From Bacillota bacterium (GTDB lineage: Bacteria; Bacillota_A; Clostridia; Lachnospirales; Lachnospiraceae), in NCBI GenBank assembly GCA_023443625.1, contig JAEZTQ010000093.1:186001-250000 (forward strand): a stretch of DNA of 64,000 bases, given 5' to 3'. Positions within the stretch are counted from its first letter, which is position 1; every line of letters begins with the position of its first letter. This document shows, in pieces, positions 6,060 to 13,907 of the stretch. The position numbers were made by a program, and so were the translations under genes. Under the pieces are notes generated by a model. That model did not search any database and was not told where the DNA came from. It saw nothing but the letters and a program-made list of their open reading frames with translations.

Positions 6060-7415
6060 CTATCTCTTTAGTAACCCCATTACTTCCTGAATATTTCTGA
6101 CTCCTATTAATTTAATCCCCGATGCTTTTATATGCTCTTTGTTGGCTTGTGGTAAAATACATACCTCAAAGCCCATCTTAGCTGCTTCCATTACTCTCTG
6201 CTCTGCCATATTTACTGCTCTTATTTCTCCTGTTAATCCAACTTCACCAAATAGTACTGTTTTATTATCTAAAGCAATATTGCGATAGCTGGATAAGATT
6301 GAAGTTGTTATCGCCAAATCAAGTGCCGGTTCAGTAATACGCATACCACCAGCTACATTGACATAAGCATCACAGTCGGATAATTGTATTCCGGCTCTCT
6401 TCTCTAATACTGCCATCAAAAGATTGACCCGGTTATAGTCTGTCCCTGCTGCCGTTCTTCTTGGCATGTTGAAATTGGTACGGCATACCAGAGCCTGCAC
6501 CTCTACAAGAATTGGTCTTGTTCCTTCGATAGAAGCTGCCACAACAGAGCCCGGTTCTCCTTCCGGCCGTCCCTTTAACATGAATTCTGAAGGATTCTTT
6601 ACTTCCACCAGCCCTGTTCCCTGCATTTCAAATACACCAATCTCATTGGTAGAGCCAAAACGGTTCTTGACTGCACGAAGCACTCGATAAGCAGCATAAT
6701 TATCTCCCTCAAAATACAGAACTGTATCCACCATATGCTCTAATACTCTGGGACCTGCAACTACCCCTTCCTTAGTTACATGTCCAATGATAAATATGGT
6801 AACACCCCTGCCTTTGGCTATCTTCATCAGTGTGCTTGTTGCTTCTCTTACCTGGCTTACGCTGCCTGCTGCTGCACTGACCTCTTCCTTAAACATGGTC
6901 TGTATGGAATCTATCACTACAATATCTGGATTATACTTATGTATGGCTTCTTCGATTATATCTAAATCTGTTTCACATAGAAGCAGTAGCTCGCCGTGAA
7001 ATACGCCGAGCCGCTCTGCTCTCATTTTAATTTGACTTAGAGATTCTTCTCCTGAGATATATAGTACCTTTAAGGATTTTGCTACAATCTCTTTACACAT
7101 TTGAAGTAAAAGTGTAGATTTTCCTATTCCCGGATCGCCCCCTACAAGAACGAGACTGCCATGCACTATTCCCCCTCCCAGGACTCGGTCTAATTCTTCA
7201 ATTCCTGTGAGCATTCTAAGCTCTGTCTCAGCCTTAATATTGGATAGTAGTTCCGGTTCTCTTATTTGTCTTAGACCCACGGGTTTAGCACTTTTCTTAA
7301 GCACCGGTTCTTCTGCAAAAGTATCCCATTCCTTGCAACCCGGACATTGACCTACCCATTTTGCCGATTCGAAGCCACAAGTTTTACAGAAAAACACGGT
7401 TTTGATCTTAGCCAT
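6060..7415 (-). CDS. radA: DNA repair protein RadA (branch-migration ATPase)
   Basis: This 451-residue protein has the N-terminal C4 zinc finger (C10, C13, C24, C27), the Walker A motif GGDPGIGKST (92-101), the RadA-specific KNRFGS motif in the middle and the C-terminal Lon-like domain (AGGMRITEPALDLAI). RadA remodels recombination intermediates in the cytoplasm alongside RecA. Length and start are canonical. In Bacillus it also lies at the end of the clpC operon, as here, but here one extra gene separates it from clpC. Confidence 0.98.
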   Translation of the reverse strand: MAKIKTVFFCKTCGFESAKWVGQCPGCKEWDTFAEEPVLKKSAKPVGLRQIREPELLSNIKAETELRMLTGIEELDRVLGGGIVHGSLVLVGGDPGIGKSTLLLQMCKEIVAKSLKVLYISGEESLSQIKMRAERLGVFHGELLLLCETDLDIIEEAIHKYNPDIVVIDSIQTMFKEEVSAAAGSVSQVREATSTLMKIAKGRGVTIFIIGHVTKEGVVAGPRVLEHMVDTVLYFEGDNYAAYRVLRAVKNRFGSTNEIGVFEMQGTGLVEVKNPSEFMLKGRPEGEPGSVVAASIEGTRPILVEVQALVCRTNFNMPRRTAAGTDYNRVNLLMAVLEKRAGIQLSDCDAYVNVAGGMRITEPALDLAITTSILSSYRNIALDNKTVLFGEVGLTGEIRAVNMAEQRVMEAAKMGFEVCILPQANKEHIKASGIKLIGVRNIQEVMGLLKR

Positions 7416-7416
7416 C

Positions 7417-7830
7417 TTAAAGTTTAACCACCTTTATCCTATATGTTTTATCTTCTCCTAGATCTAGGCTCAGTACTAGCTTACCGCCTAAATTAGTTTT
7501 CATTTTTCCAAGATTCATATCATTTTTATAAATCTCATATTCTTTTTCAGCCTCTAATTCTAAGGTGATTTGTGCTGTTTCATTACCAGCTACCTCAAAA
7601 TTCACATAATTGCCCTTTGTGTCAAAATGAAATACGGCTGTACCAGGAACCGATTCGTAGACAAATATACCGTTTTTCTCAAGCTTTGTTATTTCATTAA
7701 ATGTTTTTACTTTATACAGGTCCCCCTGATGTTCAAAATCAGATAGTTTTGATTTTACTTTTAATGCATAATTTCCAAAGCTAATTGTCCCATCGCTTTC
7801 TTTGCGTATTAACTCTTCAATAACTGCCAT
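7417..7830 (-). CDS. Conserved hypothetical beta-rich protein between clpC and radA
   Basis: This 137-residue protein has no signal peptide or membrane segment. It is predicted beta-rich (ISFGNYALKVKSKL, TAVFHFDTKGNYVNFEV, GGKLVLSLDLGEDKTYRI). Similar Lachnospiraceae proteins are, as I recall, sometimes labelled endosialidase, but no glycosidase motif is visible and I do not endorse that name. It starts at ATG 7830 behind GGAGGG and its stop lies one base before the radA start, so the two are transcriptionally linked. Confidence 0.8.
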   Translation of the reverse strand: MAVIEELIRKESDGTISFGNYALKVKSKLSDFEHQGDLYKVKTFNEITKLEKNGIFVYESVPGTAVFHFDTKGNYVNFEVAGNETAQITLELEAEKEYEIYKNDMNLGKMKTNLGGKLVLSLDLGEDKTYRIKVVKL

Positions 7831-7932
7831 TGTATGACCCTCCTAATAGTAATTATATAAAATGTGACAGATACTCTAATATGCGGAACATATTCTTATA
7901 TTATAAACGATATATCGGGCAAATTCTACTAC

Positions 7933-10386
7933 TTATTTTTTCACCTGAACAGCTATTTCATTATCAAGGTACTCAACACGAACGGTGTCCCCTTCTTTTA
8001 TAGTTCCTGAAAGTATGGCTTCCGCCAACTTATCCTCTATATTTGTCTGTATTGCTCTTCTAAGAGGTCGGGCACCATACTTAGCATCGAAACCTACCTC
8101 TGCAATATGATTAACTACGTCATCACTGGTTTCAAGAGTAATATTCATCTGAGATTTACTTCTCTTCGCTATGGTTGCAATCATTATAACAACAATGCTA
8201 CCAATATCTTCCTTGGTTAATGAGTGGAATACGATAATTTCATCAATACGGTTGATAAACTCTGGCTTGAATATTCTCTTTACCTCATCCATCACTCCTT
8301 CCTTCATACGCTTGTAATCTTCTTTCTCGTCTACGACAGAAGCAAAACCCAGGCGCTTTGGAGCTATAATGTTTTGTGCTCCTGCATTGGAAGTCATAAT
8401 GATAATTGTGTTCTTAAAACTTACTCTTCTTCCTTGAGCATCAGTAATATGACCATCATCTAATACCTGTAGTAATATATTGAAAACATCTGGATGTGCT
8501 TTCTCTATTTCATCAAATAAGATTACTGAATAAGGATTTTGTCTTACCTTCTCGCTAAGCTGTCCGCCTTCATCATAACCAACATATCCCGGAGGTGAAC
8601 CTATTAACTTACTAACACTATGCTTCTCCATATATTCGGACATATCAACACGGATAATAGAATTTTCACTGCCAAACATGGCTTCAGCAAGAGCCTTTGA
8701 AAGCTCTGTCTTACCTACACCTGTTGGTCCTAAGAAGAGGAAGGAACCAATAGGTCGATTTGGATCTTTCAAACCAACCCTACCACGACGGATTGCTTTA
8801 GCAACTGCACCTACAGCCTCCTCCTGGCCCACCACTCTCTGATGGAGTATGGTCTCTAGATTCTGCAGACGCTCTGTCTCTTCCTCTGCCAGTTTCTTAA
8901 CAGGTATTTTCGTCCAGCTCGCTACGATCTCAGAGATTTCATTTTCACTTACTACCAGCTGCTTATCCAGCTTCTGCTTTTCATCCACAAGTTTTTGTTT
9001 CTCTAATTCTTCTGTTTTTTCCTCTTGTAACTTCTTAATCTCACCAGCCCTTTCATAGGCTTCTGTTTTAATTGCCTTTTCCTTCTCATCTTCCAGTCGT
9101 TTAATCTCAATCTCTAATTCTTTGATGGAGGGAGATGAGGTAAAGGTACTTAAGCGTACTTTAGAGGCGGCCTCATCCATTAAATCTATAGCCTTATCTG
9201 GTAGGTATCTGTCATTAATATAACGGCTAGACAGTTTAACTGCTGCCTCTAAAGCTCCATCGGTAATACGCACCTTATGGTGAGCTTCATATTTATCCCG
9301 TAATCCAAAGAGTATTAAAATTGCCTCCTCTTCCGAAGGTTCATCTACTACAACGGGTTGAAATCTTCTTTCAAGAGCTGCATCCTTTTCAATATATTTG
9401 CGGTATTCTTCTCTTGTGGTTGCTCCTATTATCTGAAGTTCACCACGAGCCAAGGAGGGCTTAAGAATGTTGGAAGCATCAATTGCTCCTTCTGCTCCAC
9501 CTGCTCCGATTATGGTATGGATTTCATCAATGAACAAAAGTACATTACCATCACTGATAACCTCACTAATTACTTTTTTAATTCTTTCCTCAAATTCGCC
9601 ACGATATTTTGATCCTGCAACCATACCTGATAAATCTAAAGTAACCACTCGTTTTTCTTTAATGGTATCTGGAATATTACCCTCAATAATCTTTAATGCC
9701 AGGCCTTCGGCAACTGCTGTTTTACCAACTCCAGGCTCGCCTACTAGACAAGGATTATTCTTGGTTCTTCTGCTGAGTATCTGAACCACTCTTTGAATTT
9801 CATTTTCTCTACCGATAACCGGATCTAATTTACCTTCTCTTGCATATTCTGTTAAGTCACGGCTGTATTGATCTAAGGTAGGAGTAGCAGAAGTCTTACC
9901 CTTTGCTTTGGCTCCTTTACCTGCTGAATATTCTGCCTTTGCGGAACTTACATCAATTCCAGAAGCCGTTAATATATCAATATATACCTTCTGTACATTG
10001 ACCCCTAAAGTATTCAGGAGTCTGACAGCAATACAATCAGATTCCTTGATTAGGGCTATGAGTATATGCTCTGTCCCAGCTAGGTTTGCCTTTAACTTAA
10101 CGGCTTCCTTATAGCTTTGATCAAGTATTCTCTTGGATCTGGGTGTAAAGCTGCCCCCATCCATCATTTCTACACCATTGTTAGGAGCTATAAGTTGATT
10201 TACCAGCTCCAACACCTTCTCAACCGTTACACCATTCTCTTGTAATACTCTAGATGCAACGCCTTCTACCTCCATCAGTCCAATAAGCAGATGTTCTGTA
10301 CCGATATAATTATGGGATAGACGATATGCCACTTCTCTAGCTAAATTAATAGCATTCTTTGCATTTTCAGTGAATTTATCATACAT
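7933..10386 (-). CDS. clpC: ATP-dependent Clp protease ATPase ClpC
   Basis: An 817-residue class I Clp ATPase. It has two N-terminal Clp_N repeats (TEHLLIGLM and TEHILIALI), AAA-1 with GEPGVGKTA (about 215-223), a UVR/middle coiled-coil domain (IKRLEDEKEKAIKTEAYERA), AAA-2 with GPTGVGKTE, and a C-terminal D2-small domain. It unfolds substrates, including McsB-phosphorylated proteins, and feeds them to ClpP. I place the start at ATG 10386 (MYDKFTENA, the family start), which has GGAGG 8 bp upstream; a longer frame from 10425 would bury that site. It is the fourth gene of the gntR-mcsA-mcsB operon. Confidence 0.98.
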   Translation of the reverse strand: MYDKFTENAKNAINLAREVAYRLSHNYIGTEHLLIGLMEVEGVASRVLQENGVTVEKVLELVNQLIAPNNGVEMMDGGSFTPRSKRILDQSYKEAVKLKANLAGTEHILIALIKESDCIAVRLLNTLGVNVQKVYIDILTASGIDVSSAKAEYSAGKGAKAKGKTSATPTLDQYSRDLTEYAREGKLDPVIGRENEIQRVVQILSRRTKNNPCLVGEPGVGKTAVAEGLALKIIEGNIPDTIKEKRVVTLDLSGMVAGSKYRGEFEERIKKVISEVISDGNVLLFIDEIHTIIGAGGAEGAIDASNILKPSLARGELQIIGATTREEYRKYIEKDAALERRFQPVVVDEPSEEEAILILFGLRDKYEAHHKVRITDGALEAAVKLSSRYINDRYLPDKAIDLMDEAASKVRLSTFTSSPSIKELEIEIKRLEDEKEKAIKTEAYERAGEIKKLQEEKTEELEKQKLVDEKQKLDKQLVVSENEISEIVASWTKIPVKKLAEEETERLQNLETILHQRVVGQEEAVGAVAKAIRRGRVGLKDPNRPIGSFLFLGPTGVGKTELSKALAEAMFGSENSIIRVDMSEYMEKHSVSKLIGSPPGYVGYDEGGQLSEKVRQNPYSVILFDEIEKAHPDVFNILLQVLDDGHITDAQGRRVSFKNTIIIMTSNAGAQNIIAPKRLGFASVVDEKEDYKRMKEGVMDEVKRIFKPEFINRIDEIIVFHSLTKEDIGSIVVIMIATIAKRSKSQMNITLETSDDVVNHIAEVGFDAKYGARPLRRAIQTNIEDKLAEAILSGTIKEGDTVRVEYLDNEIAVQVKK

Positions 10387-10500
10387 ATTTGGTTCCTCCA
10401 TTTCTACTGAAAGTACTCTCTCCATTTATCTATTTCTTCTTAGTCCCTGCAATGAACAAAACCCTTCACTGTTACGGTTTTCATGCAGATCATAGCCTAT

Positions 10501-11535
10501 TTATATAATTGTAGGTAATTCTTTTCTGATATATTCAGCTCTCTCCTGATCTCTCGTGATACTACCTACATTTTTACCAAGTGTCCATTGAAGGCTGCCA
10601 GGCTGCACACCCATCATTAATTTATGAATATTAAAAGCTCTGTCAAATTTAACAAGTCCGCAATCTGCTCCAAATTTTAATTTTGAGAGTAAAGTCATGG
10701 CATCATCAGGAGATATCTGTCTTGCATATTTTAGTATACCATAGGATCTAAAGACTTGATCCTCTATTTCATCTGCACTGACAGACAGCATATACTCTCT
10801 TCTCTTACGTTCTTGCTTAACCACTTGTAACACAATTCTTTTTAGATTCTCAATAATCTCACTTTCTGAAATACCCATGGTCTTCTGATTTGAAATCTGG
10901 TAAATACTTCCAAGGCTTTTGGTGCCTTCTCCGTATATACCACGTATGGTTACACCGTATTTTCCTAGCTCTTCAATGAGTTTTTGAATTAGTCTTGCTG
11001 AGCTGAGGGCTGGTAAGAAAACCATACAAGAAGCACGCATCCCTGTACCTGCATTGGTGGGGCACGCTGTTAGATAACCATACTTTTCATTATATGCAAA
11101 ATGCAAAGCATTATAAGCTATATCGTCAATACAATCTGCTTCTTTATAAGCCTGCTCTAAATTAAGTCCTCCCACAATGGCTTGTATTCGTACATGATCT
11201 TCTTCATTAATCATAATACTAACGGTTTCATCATCAGATAGAATCAATCCAGTGGTTTGTTCTTTCTGTGCCAGCAAAGGACTTACTATATGACGCTCCA
11301 CCATTGCTGTCTTATCAATATCACTTAAAGTACTGATATTGCAAGCATAATAATTTCTTTGTTCCTGCTCTGTTAATGAAGAAGTTATTCCTTTTACTTC
11401 ATTCACTAAGGCTATAGCCTGTTCTTCTGTAATTTTAGAGGAGAAAGGATAGGTTTCCAGATTCCTTGCCAGCCTAATACGACTTGAAATCACAACATCA
11501 CTGTCGGGAACCATCTGTTCGTACCACTTAAGCAT
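10501..11535 (-). CDS. mcsB: Protein-arginine kinase McsB
   Basis: This 344-residue member of the phosphagen-kinase fold has the nucleotide-binding arginines in VISSRIRLARN near the N-terminus, the loop TACPTNAGTGMRASCMVFLP and the C-terminal segment with RDQERAEYIRKELP. McsB phosphorylates arginines and so marks proteins for ClpC-ClpP. It overlaps mcsA by 8 bp, consistent with translational coupling. Confidence 0.97.
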   Translation of the reverse strand: MLKWYEQMVPDSDVVISSRIRLARNLETYPFSSKITEEQAIALVNEVKGITSSLTEQEQRNYYACNISTLSDIDKTAMVERHIVSPLLAQKEQTTGLILSDDETVSIMINEEDHVRIQAIVGGLNLEQAYKEADCIDDIAYNALHFAYNEKYGYLTACPTNAGTGMRASCMVFLPALSSARLIQKLIEELGKYGVTIRGIYGEGTKSLGSIYQISNQKTMGISESEIIENLKRIVLQVVKQERKRREYMLSVSADEIEDQVFRSYGILKYARQISPDDAMTLLSKLKFGADCGLVKFDRAFNIHKLMMGVQPGSLQWTLGKNVGSITRDQERAEYIRKELPTII

Positions 11536-12076
11536 TTTCAGTCTCCTCCTTCTTCATATCCTTTATCAAATCACGAAGTCTTGCTGCTTCCTCAAATTCC
11601 TCCTTCTCAATGGCTTCCTGAAGCTTTAAGGCCAGTTTCTCTGCCTCTGTAAAACTCTTCATTATACTATCTGAACCGCTGGTTACATAACCTTTTGGTC
11701 TTTTTCCTGTATGCTGGTCTGCACCTTGTATTCCTTTAAAGGTTTTGCTTAATTGACTGCCAAAGTTCTTGTAGCATTCCGAACATCCAAAGCGTCCTTT
11801 CTGAACAAAATCATCATAGGAGGTATTGCAATTACTGCATACGATACTAGGTTTTACCTCTCCAGGTCTTTTTGTATCAAAGGATGCATAATTCTCAAGA
11901 AGATTCGAAAGTAAATCTCCTAAAGTCAAATCACTGTTGAGTAAAGGCTTCTCCATTTGAAAGGATGTATAATCTGTGGCACATTCTTCACATAGATGCT
12001 GTTCCTTTTTAGCTCCCTTTATAATCTCTGTATATAATATCTTTGCATCTCTCTTGTGACACCTATCACATAGCAT
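11528..12076 (-). CDS. mcsA: McsA, zinc-finger activator of McsB
   Basis: This 182-residue protein has paired CxxC zinc ligands: C3/C6 in MLCDRCHKR, CEEC, CSNC and CSEC. It ends in a UVR motif (EKEEFEEAARLRDLIKDMK) of the type that contacts ClpC. It is required to activate McsB. It starts 5 bp after the GntR gene and overlaps mcsB. Confidence 0.96.
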   Translation of the reverse strand: MLCDRCHKRDAKILYTEIIKGAKKEQHLCEECATDYTSFQMEKPLLNSDLTLGDLLSNLLENYASFDTKRPGEVKPSIVCSNCNTSYDDFVQKGRFGCSECYKNFGSQLSKTFKGIQGADQHTGKRPKGYVTSGSDSIMKSFTEAEKLALKLQEAIEKEEFEEAARLRDLIKDMKKEETENA

Positions 12077-12081
12077 AATGC

Positions 12082-12456
12082 TTACCCCCTTTCAAATTCG
12101 TCAAAGATTTCATTGACGATATCATGTGCCTCCTCACAGCTGATGTTTTTACAAAAAGCTCTTGCAAGTATAACACGCAATTCTTCTTTCATTTCTTCTT
12201 TGGCATGTAGCTTATTGATATCTATGGCTATGATAGCGCCTTTTCTGCGATCAAGCTTTAAATAACCCTCTTGTTTAAGAATTGAATATGCCTTATTCAC
12301 CGTATGCATATTAATACCTATATTTTCTGCCAGCTCTCTCACAGAAGGGAGATTCTCCCCTTCTTGAAGCTGGGAAGTGGCAATACCATATATGATTTGA
12401 TTCCTTAATTGGATATAAATTGCCTCATCGCTATTAAAATTAATTTGTATATACAT
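12082..12456 (-). CDS. GntR/YtrA-family repressor at the head of the mcs-clpC operon
   Basis: This 124-residue protein has an N-terminal winged helix of the short GntR (YtrA) type: EAIYIQLRNQIIYGIATSQL, then LPSVRELAENIGINMHTVNKAY, then EGYLKLDRRKGAII. About 40 C-terminal residues probably dimerise. In Bacillus and relatives the same slot holds CtsR, and I see no CtsR gene or GGTCAAA heptads here. The start is ATG 12456 with an AGAGGTG site. It probably autoregulates the operon through repeats downstream of its -10. Confidence 0.92.
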   Translation of the reverse strand: MYIQINFNSDEAIYIQLRNQIIYGIATSQLQEGENLPSVRELAENIGINMHTVNKAYSILKQEGYLKLDRRKGAIIAIDINKLHAKEEMKEELRVILARAFCKNISCEEAHDIVNEIFDEFERG

Positions 12457-12483
12457 AAGGATACACCTCTTACTATTACATGA

Positions 12484-12541
12484 TAATACTTGTCGTTATA
12501 CTTGTTATACTAATAATATAACAGCATAGGTTCTTTGTCAA
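12484..12541 (-). promoter_or_regulatory. Promoter and candidate GntR operator of the mcs-clpC operon
   Basis: On the minus strand TTGACA (12536-12541), a 17-bp spacer and TATTAT (12513-12518) make a near-consensus sigma-A promoter. Just downstream come three spaced copies of AGTATAAC/AGTATTAT (about 12484-12512), a reasonable repressor site over the transcription start. No CtsR heptad and no CIRCE element is present. Confidence 0.7.
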
Positions 12542-12587
12542 GACGGTTTCGATGTAAGAATATACCCTATTGTCTTAGGTGAAATCT

Positions 12588-13805
12588 TTATTCTATATCA
12601 TCCCTCTTGTATTGTTTTATTCTCAGATACAACCATATGTTAACGGCAATGGACAGGGCACATATGGCTCCTAAAATTGCAATTATCACTGCGGCTAAAT
12701 TTATATTTGATTTATAAGCATCCTCAGAATTATCTGCCAGCAGATTTTTATCTGCCAGGTAGCGTTGCAATGTGTTTTCTTTGGTGTCGTATTGATAAAA
12801 GCTCTTCTCTCCAAGGGAATTCTCTGCATAAACCAGAACAAAATCACTAGTGCTCTCGCTGGAGAAGACATAAGATGTAATAGTTACACCCTCTAGGGTT
12901 AATGAATTTTTTATAAATCCTTCTGGAATTACTACATCAACCTCTGGCTCTATGAGTTTATATTTTCCACCAAGAAGGATATATTTATCACCATTGCTTT
13001 CAATCACTTTAAAGCTGGTATCATCTAATGGTACAGGTGTTGTGGTGACTTGATCTGTTTGCCCTGGTGTATCTGATGCCACCTCCCTATATACATTAAT
13101 AGTATATTCTATGATATCTCCCGATTCCGCTAATACAGAAACGATAACCTTATTTTCCCCATCTTTCAGTGAATCATTACCTTTTATTGATACAATTGCC
13201 TTATCATCTTGGGGAATAGCCGATATTATAAGCTTTTCTGTCTGATTATCTACATTGACGCTATATTCAAATATATTTTTATCAAAAGTCGGTGTTATAT
13301 TCGTCGGACTTGTTATTAGTGTTTCTAAATAGCCCTCGCTGGAAGCCGTGTCCTGAGCCTTCACTTTAATGGTTAATTCATCATTGGATACTGGCATTTC
13401 GTTACTGGATTCATCATATACCATCACCCTATCACTAAACGCCAGCTTTGTTTCTCCTACTTTCAATGCCTCAAATTCCAATGCGTATTTTCTAGATGAG
13501 GTTCCTTGTGCAACTCCTTGGTCTAGAATTCGTAAAAGTCCTTGCCCTCCCGTGATGACAGAAGCTCCGCTTTTGTATTCTAAAATAGTTTCATCATAGA
13601 CTAAGTTTGCTTCAAAATCTCCAAATGTAATCTCTGAATCAATTTTTATATAAATATTTATTTTTTCTCCTATGACTACCTCGCTACTATCTGAAGTTAA
13701 GTCAACCTTTGCACTAGATGCATAAGAAGTCTCTATTGTAAGAAAGATACTGGTAGCAACTAATAGGAATAATACTCCTGCATATTTTTTTATTATATTT
13801 TTCAT
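12588..13805 (-). CDS. Secreted, membrane-anchored protein with cohesin-like and cadherin-like beta-sandwich domains
   Basis: A 405-residue protein from ATG 13805 (MKNIIKKYAG, AAGGGAGG upstream); the frame upstream of this is not used. It has an N-terminal signal peptide (about 1-30) and a cohesin-like beta domain (VDLTSDSSEVVIGEKINIYI, KVGETKLAFSDRV). A cadherin-like sandwich follows (TPTFDKNIFEYSVNV ... EYTINVYRE), then an extracellular region and a C-terminal transmembrane helix with a basic tail (LRIKQYKRDD). The function is probably a cell-surface scaffold or adhesin. It lies 102 bp after the glucosaminidase gene, which carries the same sandwich domain at its C-terminus. Confidence 0.88.
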   Translation of the reverse strand: MKNIIKKYAGVLFLLVATSIFLTIETSYASSAKVDLTSDSSEVVIGEKINIYIKIDSEITFGDFEANLVYDETILEYKSGASVITGGQGLLRILDQGVAQGTSSRKYALEFEALKVGETKLAFSDRVMVYDESSNEMPVSNDELTIKVKAQDTASSEGYLETLITSPTNITPTFDKNIFEYSVNVDNQTEKLIISAIPQDDKAIVSIKGNDSLKDGENKVIVSVLAESGDIIEYTINVYREVASDTPGQTDQVTTTPVPLDDTSFKVIESNGDKYILLGGKYKLIEPEVDVVIPEGFIKNSLTLEGVTITSYVFSSESTSDFVLVYAENSLGEKSFYQYDTKENTLQRYLADKNLLADNSEDAYKSNINLAAVIIAILGAICALSIAVNIWLYLRIKQYKRDDIE

Positions 13806-13907
13806 TTGTTCCTCCCTTAAAAGCAATATCCGGCCGACAGGTACAAAACCCGCGACCGGAAAATTATAATTTATCATGGTGCAAAATACTGATTTAAGTG
13901 TTAAAAA

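Noticed and set aside
10387..10425. Longer ClpC start (MERVLSVEMEEPN)
   Set aside because: It would place the GGAGG site inside the coding region; MYDKFTENA is the family start with correct spacing.
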